From Tardiphaga sp051811025 (GTDB taxonomy: Bacteria; Pseudomonadota; Alphaproteobacteria; Rhizobiales; Xanthobacteraceae), in contig NZ_JBPWQE010000001.1 of NCBI RefSeq assembly GCF_051811025.1, positions 1,860,001-1,924,000 of the forward strand: DNA of 64,000 nucleotides, read 5' to 3'. The translations under genes were made by a program, and so were the position numbers. The stretch's first letter is position 1. Every line of letters begins with the position of its first letter. This document shows, piece by piece, positions 7,685 through 17,048 of the stretch. The notes below the pieces were generated by a model, which was not told the DNA's origin, searched no databases, and saw nothing but the letters and a program-made list of their open reading frames with translations.

Positions 7685-9004
7685 ATGACCGTCGCAGAAG
7701 AATTCAACACAGTCACCGCCGTGTCGGAGAATCCCGACGACGCGGCCATGCGCAAGATCGTCTGGTCGAGCGTGATCGGCACCGCCGTCGAATGGTACGA
7801 CTTCCTGATCTACGGTGCGGCCACCGCGCTGGTGTTCAACAAGGTGTTCTTCGCCGCCGGCGACCCCGCGCTCGCGACTATCGCGGCCTTCGGCACCTAT
7901 GCCGTCGGCTTCCTCGCGCGCCCGCTGGGTGCTGCGATTTTCGGTCACTATGGCGACCGTGTCGGCCGCAAGGCGATGCTTGCGATTACGATCATGGTGA
8001 TGGGCCTCGGCACTTTCGCGATCGGTCTGCTGCCGACCTACGCCCAGATCGGCATCGCAGCGCCGATCCTGCTCATCGCACTCCGCTTCCTGCAGGGCAT
8101 CGGCCTCGGCGGCGAGTGGGGCGGTGCGGTTCTGATGGTGGTCGAGAATTGCCCGACGCATAAACGCGGCTTCCTCGGCAGCATGGTGCAGGTCGGCAAT
8201 CCCGTCGGCAATCTCGCGGCCATCGGCATGTTCGCGCTTGTCTCGCAACTGCCTGAAGAAGACTTCATGAGCTATGGCTGGCGCATTCCATTCCTGATTT
8301 CGATTCTGTTGGTCGGCGTCGGCCTGTGGATTCGCATGAGCATGGAAGAGACGCCCGCATTCCGCGCCATCAAGGCCAAGAACGAAGTCGCCAAGATGCC
8401 GATCGTCGACATCTTCAAGTATCACCGCCGTCCGTTCTTCACCGCCGTCGGCCTGAAGATCTCGGAAATCGCCTATGCCTCGATCGCCGGCGTGTTCATC
8501 ATGTCCTATGCGACGTCGAAGCTCGGCCTGTCGCGCGGGCTGGTGCTGAACGGCGCTTTCATCGCATCCTTCGTTGCGCTGTTCTCAATTCCGTTCTTCG
8601 GCTGGCTGTCGGACAAGGTCGGGCGCAAGGTGATGTTCTATGCGAGCTGCGCGTTCTGTGCCGCTTTTGCATTCCCGATGTTCTGGCTGCTCGATACCCG
8701 CGATCCGACCATCGTGATCCTGACCATCGTTGTCGCAATCTCCTTCGGCCAGATGGTGATGTTCGGCATCGGCGCGCCCTGGTATTCGGAACTGTTCACG
8801 GCCAAGCTGCGCTATAGCGGTGCGTCGCTCGGCTTCCAGGTCGGCGCGGCTATCTCGGGCGGTCTCAGCCCGCTGATCGCGGCATCGCTGATGACCTGGG
8901 CGGGTGCGACCTGGCCGGTGTCGGTGTTCCTGATCTTCTGCGCCTGCATCACCGCGATCGCGACGTCCTTTGCGCCGGAAATGGCGAACAAGGAACTGAC
9001 CTGA
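7685..9004 (+). CDS. MFS transporter, metabolite:H+ symporter (MHS) family
   Basis: Twelve-TM proton symporter of 439 aa. The family hallmarks are visible: GTAVEWYDFLIYG in TM1, the loop motif GDRVGRKAML between TM2 and TM3, and LQGIGLGGEWGGAV in TM4-5. The ORF extends upstream, but the ATG at 7685 is preceded by GAAGGAGTGAAC, so translation starts there. Relatives (ProP, ShiA, KgtP) carry osmolytes, shikimate or dicarboxylates. The substrate cannot be read from sequence; RidA next to it suggests an amino acid or related organic acid. Confidence 0.9.
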   Translation: MTVAEEFNTVTAVSENPDDAAMRKIVWSSVIGTAVEWYDFLIYGAATALVFNKVFFAAGDPALATIAAFGTYAVGFLARPLGAAIFGHYGDRVGRKAMLAITIMVMGLGTFAIGLLPTYAQIGIAAPILLIALRFLQGIGLGGEWGGAVLMVVENCPTHKRGFLGSMVQVGNPVGNLAAIGMFALVSQLPEEDFMSYGWRIPFLISILLVGVGLWIRMSMEETPAFRAIKAKNEVAKMPIVDIFKYHRRPFFTAVGLKISEIAYASIAGVFIMSYATSKLGLSRGLVLNGAFIASFVALFSIPFFGWLSDKVGRKVMFYASCAFCAAFAFPMFWLLDTRDPTIVILTIVVAISFGQMVMFGIGAPWYSELFTAKLRYSGASLGFQVGAAISGGLSPLIAASLMTWAGATWPVSVFLIFCACITAIATSFAPEMANKELT

Positions 9005-9011
9005 CGGCTGC

Positions 9012-9036
9012 GGGGCGGCAGCGCGCCTGTCGCCCC
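9012..9036 (+). terminator. Hairpin after the MFS gene
   Basis: GGGGCGGCAG (9012-9021) pairs with CTGTCGCCCC (9027-9036) with one G-U pair. There is no T-run, so it is a weak terminator or attenuator between the MFS gene and the MOSC gene. Confidence 0.35.
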
Positions 9037-9093
9037 ATGTCCTTCCAGCCCATCAATCGCTGCGATGATCTCATCCGCAGAAGGAGTTGAGCG

Positions 9094-9615
9094 ATGCTCG
9101 ATACGTTGACTGCCAAACCTGCATCTGGCGCTGTGGTTCCGTCATGGACCGGCGTGGTGCGTTATCTCCACATCACGCCGCGCGCATTCCTGCCGATGCG
9201 CGAGATGCCCGAACTCACGTTGGTCGCCGGCCGGGGCATCGAAGGCGATCGTTACATGATCGGCCGCGAGGAGGGGTTCTATTCGCACAAGCCCGAAGAA
9301 GGGCGACAGGTCACGCTGTTTGAATACGAGACGCTGGTGGCGTTGAAGCGCGATCACAATATCGATCTCGGTCCCGAGGAACATCGCCGCAATGTCACCG
9401 TGTCCGGCGTGCCGCTGACGCATCTTGTCGGCCGTCAGTTCTGGCTCGGCGAAACGCTGCTGGAGTCGACGCGGCTCTCGATTCCGTGCCGGCATATCGA
9501 GGAGATCACCGGCAAGGCGATCTTCGACCCGCTGATCAACCGCTCGGGCCTCAACTGCAGGATTCTGCAGGGCGGCACCGTGCGCGTCGGCGATGCCGTG
9601 CGGAACATGCAATGA
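9094..9615 (+). CDS. MOSC domain protein (molybdenum-cofactor reductase subunit, YiiM-like)
   Basis: MOSC-domain protein of 173 aa. MOSC proteins bind molybdenum cofactor and, as in YiiM, YcbX and mARC, reduce N-hydroxylated compounds. The family core is present: GIEGDRY, a QVTLFEYE stretch, NVTVSGV, and the conserved Cys C132 in LSIPCRHIE that can ligand molybdenum. AGAAGGAGTTGAGCG gives a strong ribosome binding site. The stop overlaps the start of the reductase at 9612 (ATGA), so the pair is translationally coupled. In many relatives the two are fused, which supports an electron-transfer pair. Confidence 0.85.
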   Translation: MLDTLTAKPASGAVVPSWTGVVRYLHITPRAFLPMREMPELTLVAGRGIEGDRYMIGREEGFYSHKPEEGRQVTLFEYETLVALKRDHNIDLGPEEHRRNVTVSGVPLTHLVGRQFWLGETLLESTRLSIPCRHIEEITGKAIFDPLINRSGLNCRILQGGTVRVGDAVRNMQ

Positions 9616-10568
9616 GCGCGATGCCGATCACGAAGGTCAGGACCATCATCGACAAGATCGAGGACGGGGGCCAGGGCATCAAACTGTTCTCGCTGATCGA
9701 TCCCGATCACTGGGAGCTGCCGCCGTTCCGGCCGGGCGCGCATATCGACCTGCATTTGCCGGGCGGCTTGGTCCGGACCTACTCGCTCTGCAATGATCCG
9801 GCCGATGACAAGCGCTACGTCGTTGCCGTGAAACGCGAGGCCGACGGGCGGGGCGGTTCGATCGTGCTGCATGACGAGGTCAAGGTCGGCGACACCATCG
9901 GCGTGACGCTGCCGCGCGGCGGGCTGGATCTGTCCACGGAGGTCACACGCTTCACCTTCGTCGGCGGCGGCATCGGCGTGACGCCGTTCCTGTCGGCGGC
10001 GGCCTGGCTCAAGCGCATGGGCCGCTCGAAATTCACGCTGCACATGATTGCGCGCGGCGAGCCGCCGCTGGCCGCATTGCTAGCGCCGCTGCGCAAGTCC
10101 GGTCATCTGGTGCTTCACGACACGTCGAGCGGGCAGCGCCCGGATATCGCGGCACTGGTCGGCCGGCCGCTGTCGGATGTCGCGCTCGCCTGTTGCGGTC
10201 CTGATTCCATGATCGACGACTTCGAACAGGCGTCACGCGACTGGCCTGCCGATCGCGTTCATATCGAACGCTTCGTGCCGCCGCCGCTGCCGGTCGATCC
10301 CGACGCCAAGCCCTATGTGCTCGCACTCGCAAAATCGAACCGGGAAATCACCGTGGCTGCCGGGCAGACCATGCTGTCGGCGCTGACAGATATTGGCATC
10401 GACGTGCCGGCATCCTGCTGCGGCGGCATCTGCGGCTCCTGTAAGGTGGACTGGCTCGAAGGACAGCCGGTGCATCGCGACCGCGTGCTGTCGCCGGCTG
10501 AACGCGAACGCAGCCTCCTGGTCTGCGTGGCAGGCTCCGCAGGGGATCGCCTGGTTCTCGATCTCTGA
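9612..10568 (+). CDS. Vanillate-demethylase-type (PDR) reductase, FMN and [2Fe-2S]
   Basis: NAD(P)H-dependent electron-transfer flavoprotein of 318 aa. Domains in order: a flavin-binding barrel with RTYSLCN (55-61), a nucleotide-binding domain with VGGGIGVTPFLS (117-128), and a C-terminal plant-type ferredoxin with C269, C274, C277 and C305 in Cx4Cx2C...C spacing. The order flavin-NAD-ferredoxin is that of VanB/phthalate dioxygenase reductase. The ATG at 9612 overlaps the MOSC stop by 4 nt. No oxygenase component is nearby, so the adjacent MOSC protein is the best candidate acceptor. Confidence 0.88.
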   Translation: MSAMPITKVRTIIDKIEDGGQGIKLFSLIDPDHWELPPFRPGAHIDLHLPGGLVRTYSLCNDPADDKRYVVAVKREADGRGGSIVLHDEVKVGDTIGVTLPRGGLDLSTEVTRFTFVGGGIGVTPFLSAAAWLKRMGRSKFTLHMIARGEPPLAALLAPLRKSGHLVLHDTSSGQRPDIAALVGRPLSDVALACCGPDSMIDDFEQASRDWPADRVHIERFVPPPLPVDPDAKPYVLALAKSNREITVAAGQTMLSALTDIGIDVPASCCGGICGSCKVDWLEGQPVHRDRVLSPAERERSLLVCVAGSAGDRLVLDL

Positions 10569-10586
10569 CGTCCTGATCTGGCGGCC

Positions 10587-10630
10587 AAACAGGCGGCAAC
10601 GGTCATCCGTTGCCGCCTGTTTGCGTTTGA
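10587..10630 (+). terminator. Rho-independent terminator after the reductase gene
   Basis: A perfect 16-bp stem, AAACAGGCGGCAACGG (10587-10602) with its complement at 10607-10622, closes a TCAT loop. It is followed by the moderately T-rich TTTGCGTTTGA. Confidence 0.85.
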
Positions 10631-10725
10631 TCCCGCGCATGGCAACGCTCGACGTTCCGGTCAGCGAAGCGCCCGCTTTGGATGGCTTACGGACATACCT
10701 TGGGCACTTAACTAATTTTTAGAAA

Positions 10726-10814
10726 TTGCGCAATTTGCGCAAAAAGTGTTTGATGGCTGCGCAATTTGCGCATATTGGGCGATGTGCGCGGGGCTCCTGA
10801 GGGAAATTGCGCAG
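10726..10814. promoter_or_regulatory. Array of TTGCGCAA operator-like sites upstream of the acid-sugar operon
   Basis: TTGCGCAA-T-TTGCGCAA occupies 10726-10742. A second pair, CTGCGCAA-T-TTGCGCAT, occupies 10757-10773, exactly 31 bp further (three helical turns). A single TTGCGCAG lies at 10807-10814. Each octamer is itself a palindrome. The array ends 40 bp before the permease start, so a bound regulator would cover the promoter. The DeoR-family protein encoded at the end of the operon is the natural candidate. Confidence 0.6.
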
Positions 10815-10854
10815 AATAATCAGTGACGCGCAGGACGCGGGAAGGAAATAGACC

Positions 10855-11883
10855 ATGCAGATTCCAATTAAGCGGGCGATTGAGAAGGTACCGGGCGGCA
10901 TGATGACGGTGCCGCTGCTGATCGGCGCGCTGTTCGCGACCTTTGCCCCCAACACCCCGAAATTCTTCGGCTCCTTCACTGGCGCGCTGTTCTCCGGCGG
11001 CGCCCTCAGCATTCTCGCCGTGTTCTATGTGTGCATGGGCGCGAGCATCGACTTCAAGGCGACGCCTTACATCGTGAAGAAGGGCGGCGCCCTGATGATC
11101 GTGAAGGTCGGCACCGCAATTATCTTGGGCCTGATCTTCGGCCGCTTCCTCGGTGAAGCTCCGGTCACAGCCGGCATCTTCGCAGGCGTGTCGACGCTGG
11201 CGATCGTCGCCGCCATGAACGACACCAATGGCGGTCTCTACATGGCGCTGATGGGCCAGTATGGCCGTCCGCGCGACGTCGGTGCCTACAGCATCATGAC
11301 GCTGGAAAGCGGTCCGTTCCTCACCATGGTGACGCTCGGCGTTGCCGGCCTGTCGTCGTTCCAGTGGCCCGCACTTGTTGGCGCGATCCTGCCGCTGGTG
11401 GCCGGCATGATCCTTGGTAATCTCGACCGCGAACTGCGCGACTTCCTCAGCAAGGCTGTGCCTGTGATGATCCCGTTCTTCGCCTTCGCGCTCGGCACCG
11501 GCCTGAACCTGACGCAGGTCTGGCAGGCGGGTCTGCTCGGCGTGGGTATGGGCGTTGCCGTCGTGATCGTGACCGGCATCCCGCTGTTCTTCGTTGACCG
11601 TCTTACCGGCGGCAACGGCGTTGCGGGTGTTGCTGCGGCATCGACCGCCGGCAATGCGGCGGCCGTGCCTGCGATCGTCGCTGCGGCCAATCCGGCCTAT
11701 GCGGCTGCTGCCGGCCCGGCGACCATCCTGATTGCGGCCTGCGTTGTCGTGACTGCGATCCTGACGCCGATCCTGACCTCGTGGGTTGCCGGCATCGTCG
11801 GCCGCGATGTCGAGCCGGAAGCGGAGGCGACGACGCCTGCCGCGCCAAGCGTCGCATCAGTCGCACCAGTGGCTGGGCACTAA
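10855..11883 (+). CDS. 2-keto-3-deoxygluconate permease family transporter (KdgT-like)
   Basis: Inner-membrane sugar-acid/proton symporter, 342 aa with about ten hydrophobic segments. The start MQIPIKRAIEKVPGGMM and the motifs MNDTNGGLY and SIMTLESGPFLTM are typical of the KdgT family. GAAGGAAAT precedes the ATG. In this operon, with a DUF1537 kinase and PdxA2, the substrate is more likely a four-carbon acid (threonate or erythronate) than 2-keto-3-deoxygluconate. It is first gene of the operon and lies directly behind the TTGCGCAA array. The C-terminal tail is Ala/Pro/Val-rich and probably disordered. Confidence 0.85.
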   Translation: MQIPIKRAIEKVPGGMMTVPLLIGALFATFAPNTPKFFGSFTGALFSGGALSILAVFYVCMGASIDFKATPYIVKKGGALMIVKVGTAIILGLIFGRFLGEAPVTAGIFAGVSTLAIVAAMNDTNGGLYMALMGQYGRPRDVGAYSIMTLESGPFLTMVTLGVAGLSSFQWPALVGAILPLVAGMILGNLDRELRDFLSKAVPVMIPFFAFALGTGLNLTQVWQAGLLGVGMGVAVVIVTGIPLFFVDRLTGGNGVAGVAAASTAGNAAAVPAIVAAANPAYAAAAGPATILIAACVVVTAILTPILTSWVAGIVGRDVEPEAEATTPAAPSVASVAPVAGH

Positions 11884-11884
11884 G

Positions 11885-13143
11885 ATGACGGAGCGCTGGC
11901 TGATCCTCGCCGATGATCTCACCGGTGCAGCGGACTGCGCTATCGCCTTCGGTCGTCGGGGCCTTGCGGCTGCCGTGACCTGGGGCGAGATCGCAAGTGC
12001 CGGGGCAAGTGCCGGGGATCGCCAGCATCCTGTTCTCTCCTATGATGCAGCGAGCCGCGGCCTCACGGCCGAGGCCGCTGCGCGTCGGCACGCCGACATA
12101 TTGCGACAGTTGATGGAGCCGGGTCGGCTCCTGTTCAAGAAGATCGACTCCACGCTGCGCGGACAGCCGGCCTCCGAGACGGCAGCCGCACTGGCGCATC
12201 TCAAGGCGCAGTCCGGTTCGGCCTTCGGCATCTTCGCGCCGGCCTTTCCCGCGACCAACCGCACCACCATCGATGGCCGCGTCGTCGTCAATGGTCGTCC
12301 GCTTGAGGAAGCCGAGGTCTGGAAGCGCGATCACACCTACGACAATGCCGACATCGCTGATGTATTGACCTCGGCTGGTATTCGCAGCGAGAAGGTGCTG
12401 CTTGGGACCATTCGCGGCGGCGATCTCAAGGCGCATCTTGCGCGTATCGCATCCGGCGACAGCGTCGTTGCGATCTGCGATGCGGAGACTGAGCACGATC
12501 TCCATCGGATCGCGGAAGCCAGTCTGAAGATTTCACCGGCGACGCTGTTCATCGGCAGTGCAGGCCTCGCGCATGCGCTGGCTGAGCTCGATGATGCTAG
12601 CTCTGTCGAGACGCTGGAAATTCCGCCCAGTGCATATGGCACATTGATCGTTGTCGGCTCGCTCGCCGGTGCATCGCGGTCCGCAGCGCGCAAGTTGGTG
12701 GCGAGCGGCACCGTCACCCATCTCCCGGTCACGCCTGAGGTTCTCCTCGGCGACAAGGCCGGGCAGGCGGCGCTGGCCAAGCGCGTGACCGAAGGGCTCA
12801 CCGCAGGCGGCGATGTCCTGGTCGAGATCGTGATGGATGATAATCCGAAAATGTCGCTCGGCCCGCAGCTCGCGCAGAATCTCGCCGATGCTCTGATGCC
12901 CGTGGCGTCCAGCATCGGCGCCTTTGCCGCAACCGGCGGCGAAACCGCAGCGGCGCTGCTGTCGCGCTTCGGCGTCAACGGCATCCGTCTGGCCGACGAG
13001 ATCGAGCCCGGCGTCTCGCTGGGTCTTACGCTTGGCGCATTGTCCGTTCCGATCGCCACCAAGGCCGGCGCCTTCGGTGACGAGAACAGCCTGATCAAAA
13101 TTCGCGAACGTCTTCACACCGTCCGAACTCAAGGAAGCTTCAC

Positions 13144-13147
<4 letters not shown>
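11885..13147 (+). CDS. Four-carbon acid sugar kinase (DUF1537; DtnK/OtnK-like)
   Basis: Predicted ATP-dependent kinase that phosphorylates D-threonate or a related acid at O4; 420 aa. The N-terminal substrate domain begins WLILADDLTGAADCAIAF, the family signature. The C-terminal nucleotide-binding domain has FAATGGETAAALL and GIRLADEIEPGVSLG. The in-frame extension upstream overlaps the permease; the ATG at 11885 directly follows the permease stop, so that start is chosen. The 3' end overlaps pdxA2 by 4 nt (ATGA). No threonate dehydrogenase or OtnC/OtnI is present, which favours the D-threonate route (kinase, then PdxA2). Confidence 0.87.
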
Positions 13148-14145
<998 letters not shown>

Positions 14146-14152
14146 TACCGGC

Positions 14153-14267
14153 TGTCATTCCGGGGCGCGCGCTCTTGCGCGCGAACCCGGAATCCCGTTG
14201 TGCTCTAGCCATGACAAGGTTCCGGGTTCGTCGCCGCGAAGGTGCGGCGACGCCCCGGAATGACGAG
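14153..14267. repeat. Palindromic intergenic repeat (double-hairpin type)
   Basis: Two convergent units, ATTCCGGGGCG...GAACCCGGAAT and ATTCCGGGTTC...GCCCCGGAAT, make a large inverted repeat between TGTCATTCC and GGAATGACGAG. Related copies occur at 28810-28890 and 63737-63906. It separates pdxA2 from the DeoR gene and may act as an mRNA hairpin. Confidence 0.85.
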
Positions 14268-14291
14268 TGTGATGAGAGGGCAGGGACATCC

Positions 14292-15056
14292 ATGTCGATG
14301 CGCAGCAAGGAGCGGCACGCCCGCCTGTTGGACGCCCTGAACGCCGGCGAGATCGATGTCGACGATCTCGCGCGGCGCTTCGGTGTGTCCGGGTCCACCG
14401 TGCGGCGCGACCTGCAGCATCTCTCGAAGAACAACGCGGTGCGCCGCACTTATGGCGGCGCGATTCTCACCGGCCATGTCGCGGAGACGACGCTCGATCA
14501 GCGAATCTCAGTTCAGGGCAAGGAAAAACAGGCCATCGCGCGTGCCGCGATCGACCTGATCGAGGATGGCGACACGCTGATCCTGGATGCCGGATCGACA
14601 GTTGCGGCTTTCGGCAAGCTGCTGTTGCAGCGCCGCCTGCGCATCATCACCAACAATATCGCGCTGCTGCCGTTTCTCGCCAAGGCGCCGGCTATCGAAC
14701 TCGTGGTGCTGGGCGGCGCGCTGCGCTCGACCAGCATGAGCACCATGGGGCCGCTGGCCAGCGAGGGACTGCGCCGCCTGACGGCAGACCGCGCGATCAT
14801 GAGTGCCGATGGCGTGGTGAGTGGCCGCGGGTTGTGCGAGGCCGACCTTGATCAGGTCGCACTGAAGTCGCTGATGATGCAGCAGGCCAAGGATGTCATC
14901 GTACTCGCCGACGCCGGCAAGCTCGGCCGCGCCGAACAGGACGCCTGGGCACCGCTGCCGCCGCGCTGGACGCTTGTGACGGGCGCCGGTGCCTCGGCTG
15001 ATCAGCGCAGGCTGATGGAGAGTGCAGGGGCGCATATCGTCGTGGCGGGCGCATAG
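14292..15056 (+). CDS. DeoR/GlpR family transcriptional regulator
   Basis: Repressor of 254 aa. The N-terminal winged helix contains the DeoR recognition pattern DLARRFGVSGSTVRRDLQHL (residues about 22-41). The C-terminal DeoRC sensor domain has LILDAGSTVAAFG, with the family's phosphosugar-binding Gly/Ser pattern, and VLADAGKLG. The ATG at 14292 is chosen over an upstream in-frame start because that extension runs through the palindromic repeat. As last gene of the acid-sugar cluster it probably senses a phosphorylated intermediate and acts on the TTGCGCAA sites. Confidence 0.88.
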   Translation: MSMRSKERHARLLDALNAGEIDVDDLARRFGVSGSTVRRDLQHLSKNNAVRRTYGGAILTGHVAETTLDQRISVQGKEKQAIARAAIDLIEDGDTLILDAGSTVAAFGKLLLQRRLRIITNNIALLPFLAKAPAIELVVLGGALRSTSMSTMGPLASEGLRRLTADRAIMSADGVVSGRGLCEADLDQVALKSLMMQQAKDVIVLADAGKLGRAEQDAWAPLPPRWTLVTGAGASADQRRLMESAGAHIVVAGA

Positions 15057-15101
15057 CGCGGCCGTAGGCCCGTTCGGGCGCCGTGCCAATACGGCCATGG
15101 T

Positions 15102-17048
15102 TCAATTGAACAGTCGCATCAGTAAGGCTTTGCCAACTGGGACTGCTCGGACACCGTGAAAAGCGCGAACATACTCTCCTGCGTAAAACGCGCGTACGAC
15201 CCGAATTCGCGTTGCGGCTGCCTCTTCGAAGCGAACACCGAAACCATCGCTCGTTCGTCGCATGACCGTTGCCGACACATTCTGACCGTATACATTGCAC
15301 TTGAGAACAGTCCCCACCTGCGGCGGCGCAGGATCGATAAACCGAGCACCGGTTATCGAGATGTCTGCCATGCGAACCAGCCGCGAGTCGTTGCCCTCGT
15401 GAATGAGGACGGGCTCATCGCGCTCAAATCGCTCGGCCTTCCGACGGCGAGGCTGCTCGATACAGATGAAGCACACGATCGCGAGGACGACGCAGTTGTA
15501 CAAGCTCCAGCCAAGCGCTAGTCCGCCGTAAGCAATGCTCTCTCCCTTCAGATCGATAATGAAAGCGTAAGCGATCGCCAGCATGGTTATCAGCAGCGCC
15601 GATCCATAAAGTCGCAGAAGCGGCCACTCGATGAACCTCTGATTGCGATCGCCACCTTTGGCGGTGACCTTGAACTTGTGACCCTTTGGTTTGACCAGGC
15701 CCGTGATGATTGCTTTCAGGACCGCTGGTGCCGCGATGTACTGCGAGACGTCCGTCATAATCGCCAGCGAGCGACCGCGGGAAATCCAGGTCATCGTAAA
15801 TGCATGCCAGACGTAGAAGGGCAGGAAGTATGCCAACAGTTCGGAGAGATCGGCGTAAATCGCCTTGATCCCGAACAGGAGATAGAGCCACGGCACGATC
15901 AGGCCAAGCATCTTCGTTCCATAAGCGCCGGCCCAGCTCATGAAAGCGTCGACGAGCGAAAGCCGGTCGATCAGGGCGAGTCTTGATTGCGATGAAAAGG
16001 GCCCGCTTCGGCCTCTCACGATTTGCATGAAGCCGAGGCACCATCGACCGCGTTGGGTGATGTACTCCTTGAGGCCTTCGGGCGCCAATCCCAGCGTAAG
16101 CCGTTCGTTCAGATAAACCGTGTGATAATTACGCTCCTTCAGACGCAACGTGACGAGATAGTCCTCGGTCACCGAGTCCGTCGGGAATCCACCGATCTCC
16201 ATGAGGCCTGAAAAGCGGATCACCGAGGAAGTGCCGCAGCAGAAAGCAACGCCCCAGGCGTCTTTGGCCGGCATCAGAATATCAAAAAAGAAACGTTGCT
16301 CGTCGGGCCACACCTCGGTGGCGGCCAGATTGGACTGAATCGGATCTGGATTGATGAAGTGCTGCGGCGTCTGCACAATGCCAATGGTCTTGTCTTCCAT
16401 CAAACTGGTCGCGCGCGTGAGAAACTCCGGCAGAGGGACGAAGTCGGCATCCAGGATGGCCACGAATTCCGGTTTGTTTTGTAATCCGGCTACATGGCGC
16501 AAAGCGTGATTGATGTTACCTGCCTTTGCATGCTGATTGTCCGGACGAGTCAGGTAATGACAGCCAAGTACTTCGGTCAGGCGTTTGAGCCATAGCCGTC
16601 GTCCGTCATCCAGGACCCAGACACGATAATTGCCGTATTCCAGTCCCGTGGCGCCGATGATCGTGCGTTCGAGGATCGCTTGCTCTTCGTTGTACGTGCA
16701 GATGAAAACATCGACGAGCGGAACCCGCGCGGCGGCCGCGACTTTTTTGATTGCAACCTCTACGTCGGCAGAGCGATCAATCGTTCGGCTGAGAAACAGC
16801 ATTGACAGGCAGACGGCAAGTAACGAGCCAGCCTCAGCCAGCATGAAGGGGTATCCGACGAGAGAGTCGGCGGTAAAGTCGAGCGGCGGAAGCGTCTGCG
16901 TGACGCGCCACGTGAAGTATCGGATCAGCAGAATGACGGATATCCCGGTCATCAATGATCGGGCGAACGTGCTGTCGCGCTTCAGCATCGGCGCGATCGC
17001 GAGACAAGCACCGAGAGTGGCGATGCCTGGTGCGAAGGCTGAGATCAT
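15102..17048 (-). CDS. GT2 beta-glucan synthase (BcsA/BgsA-like) with C-terminal PilZ domain
   Basis: Membrane processive glycosyltransferase, 648 aa. Catalytic motifs: D147/D148 in VLDDG, D200-A-D202, T294-E-D296 and Q332-RGRW. Four or more TM segments flank the catalytic core, and FKVTAKGG (457-466) is a cellulose-synthase hallmark. The C-terminus has a canonical PilZ c-di-GMP site: R536xxxR540 and D562ISITG567. It overlaps the upstream membrane-fusion gene by 4 nt. No BcsB, BcsC or BcsZ is nearby. The two-gene layout resembles Sinorhizobium bgsBA, which makes a mixed-linkage beta-glucan, although that synthase is not known for a canonical PilZ. The product could be cellulose or another glucan. 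Confidence 0.85.
   Translation of the reverse strand: MISAFAPGIATLGACLAIAPMLKRDSTFARSLMTGISVILLIRYFTWRVTQTLPPLDFTADSLVGYPFMLAEAGSLLAVCLSMLFLSRTIDRSADVEVAIKKVAAAARVPLVDVFICTYNEEQAILERTIIGATGLEYGNYRVWVLDDGRRLWLKRLTEVLGCHYLTRPDNQHAKAGNINHALRHVAGLQNKPEFVAILDADFVPLPEFLTRATSLMEDKTIGIVQTPQHFINPDPIQSNLAATEVWPDEQRFFFDILMPAKDAWGVAFCCGTSSVIRFSGLMEIGGFPTDSVTEDYLVTLRLKERNYHTVYLNERLTLGLAPEGLKEYITQRGRWCLGFMQIVRGRSGPFSSQSRLALIDRLSLVDAFMSWAGAYGTKMLGLIVPWLYLLFGIKAIYADLSELLAYFLPFYVWHAFTMTWISRGRSLAIMTDVSQYIAAPAVLKAIITGLVKPKGHKFKVTAKGGDRNQRFIEWPLLRLYGSALLITMLAIAYAFIIDLKGESIAYGGLALGWSLYNCVVLAIVCFICIEQPRRRKAERFERDEPVLIHEGNDSRLVRMADISITGARFIDPAPPQVGTVLKCNVYGQNVSATVMRRTSDGFGVRFEEAAATRIRVVRAFYAGEYVRAFHGVRAVPVGKALLMRLFN

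Noticed and set aside
7544..8425. 293-codon minus-strand ORF opposite the MFS gene
   Set aside because: The MFS frame has clear family motifs; the minus frame is Glu/Arg/His/Asp-rich without features.
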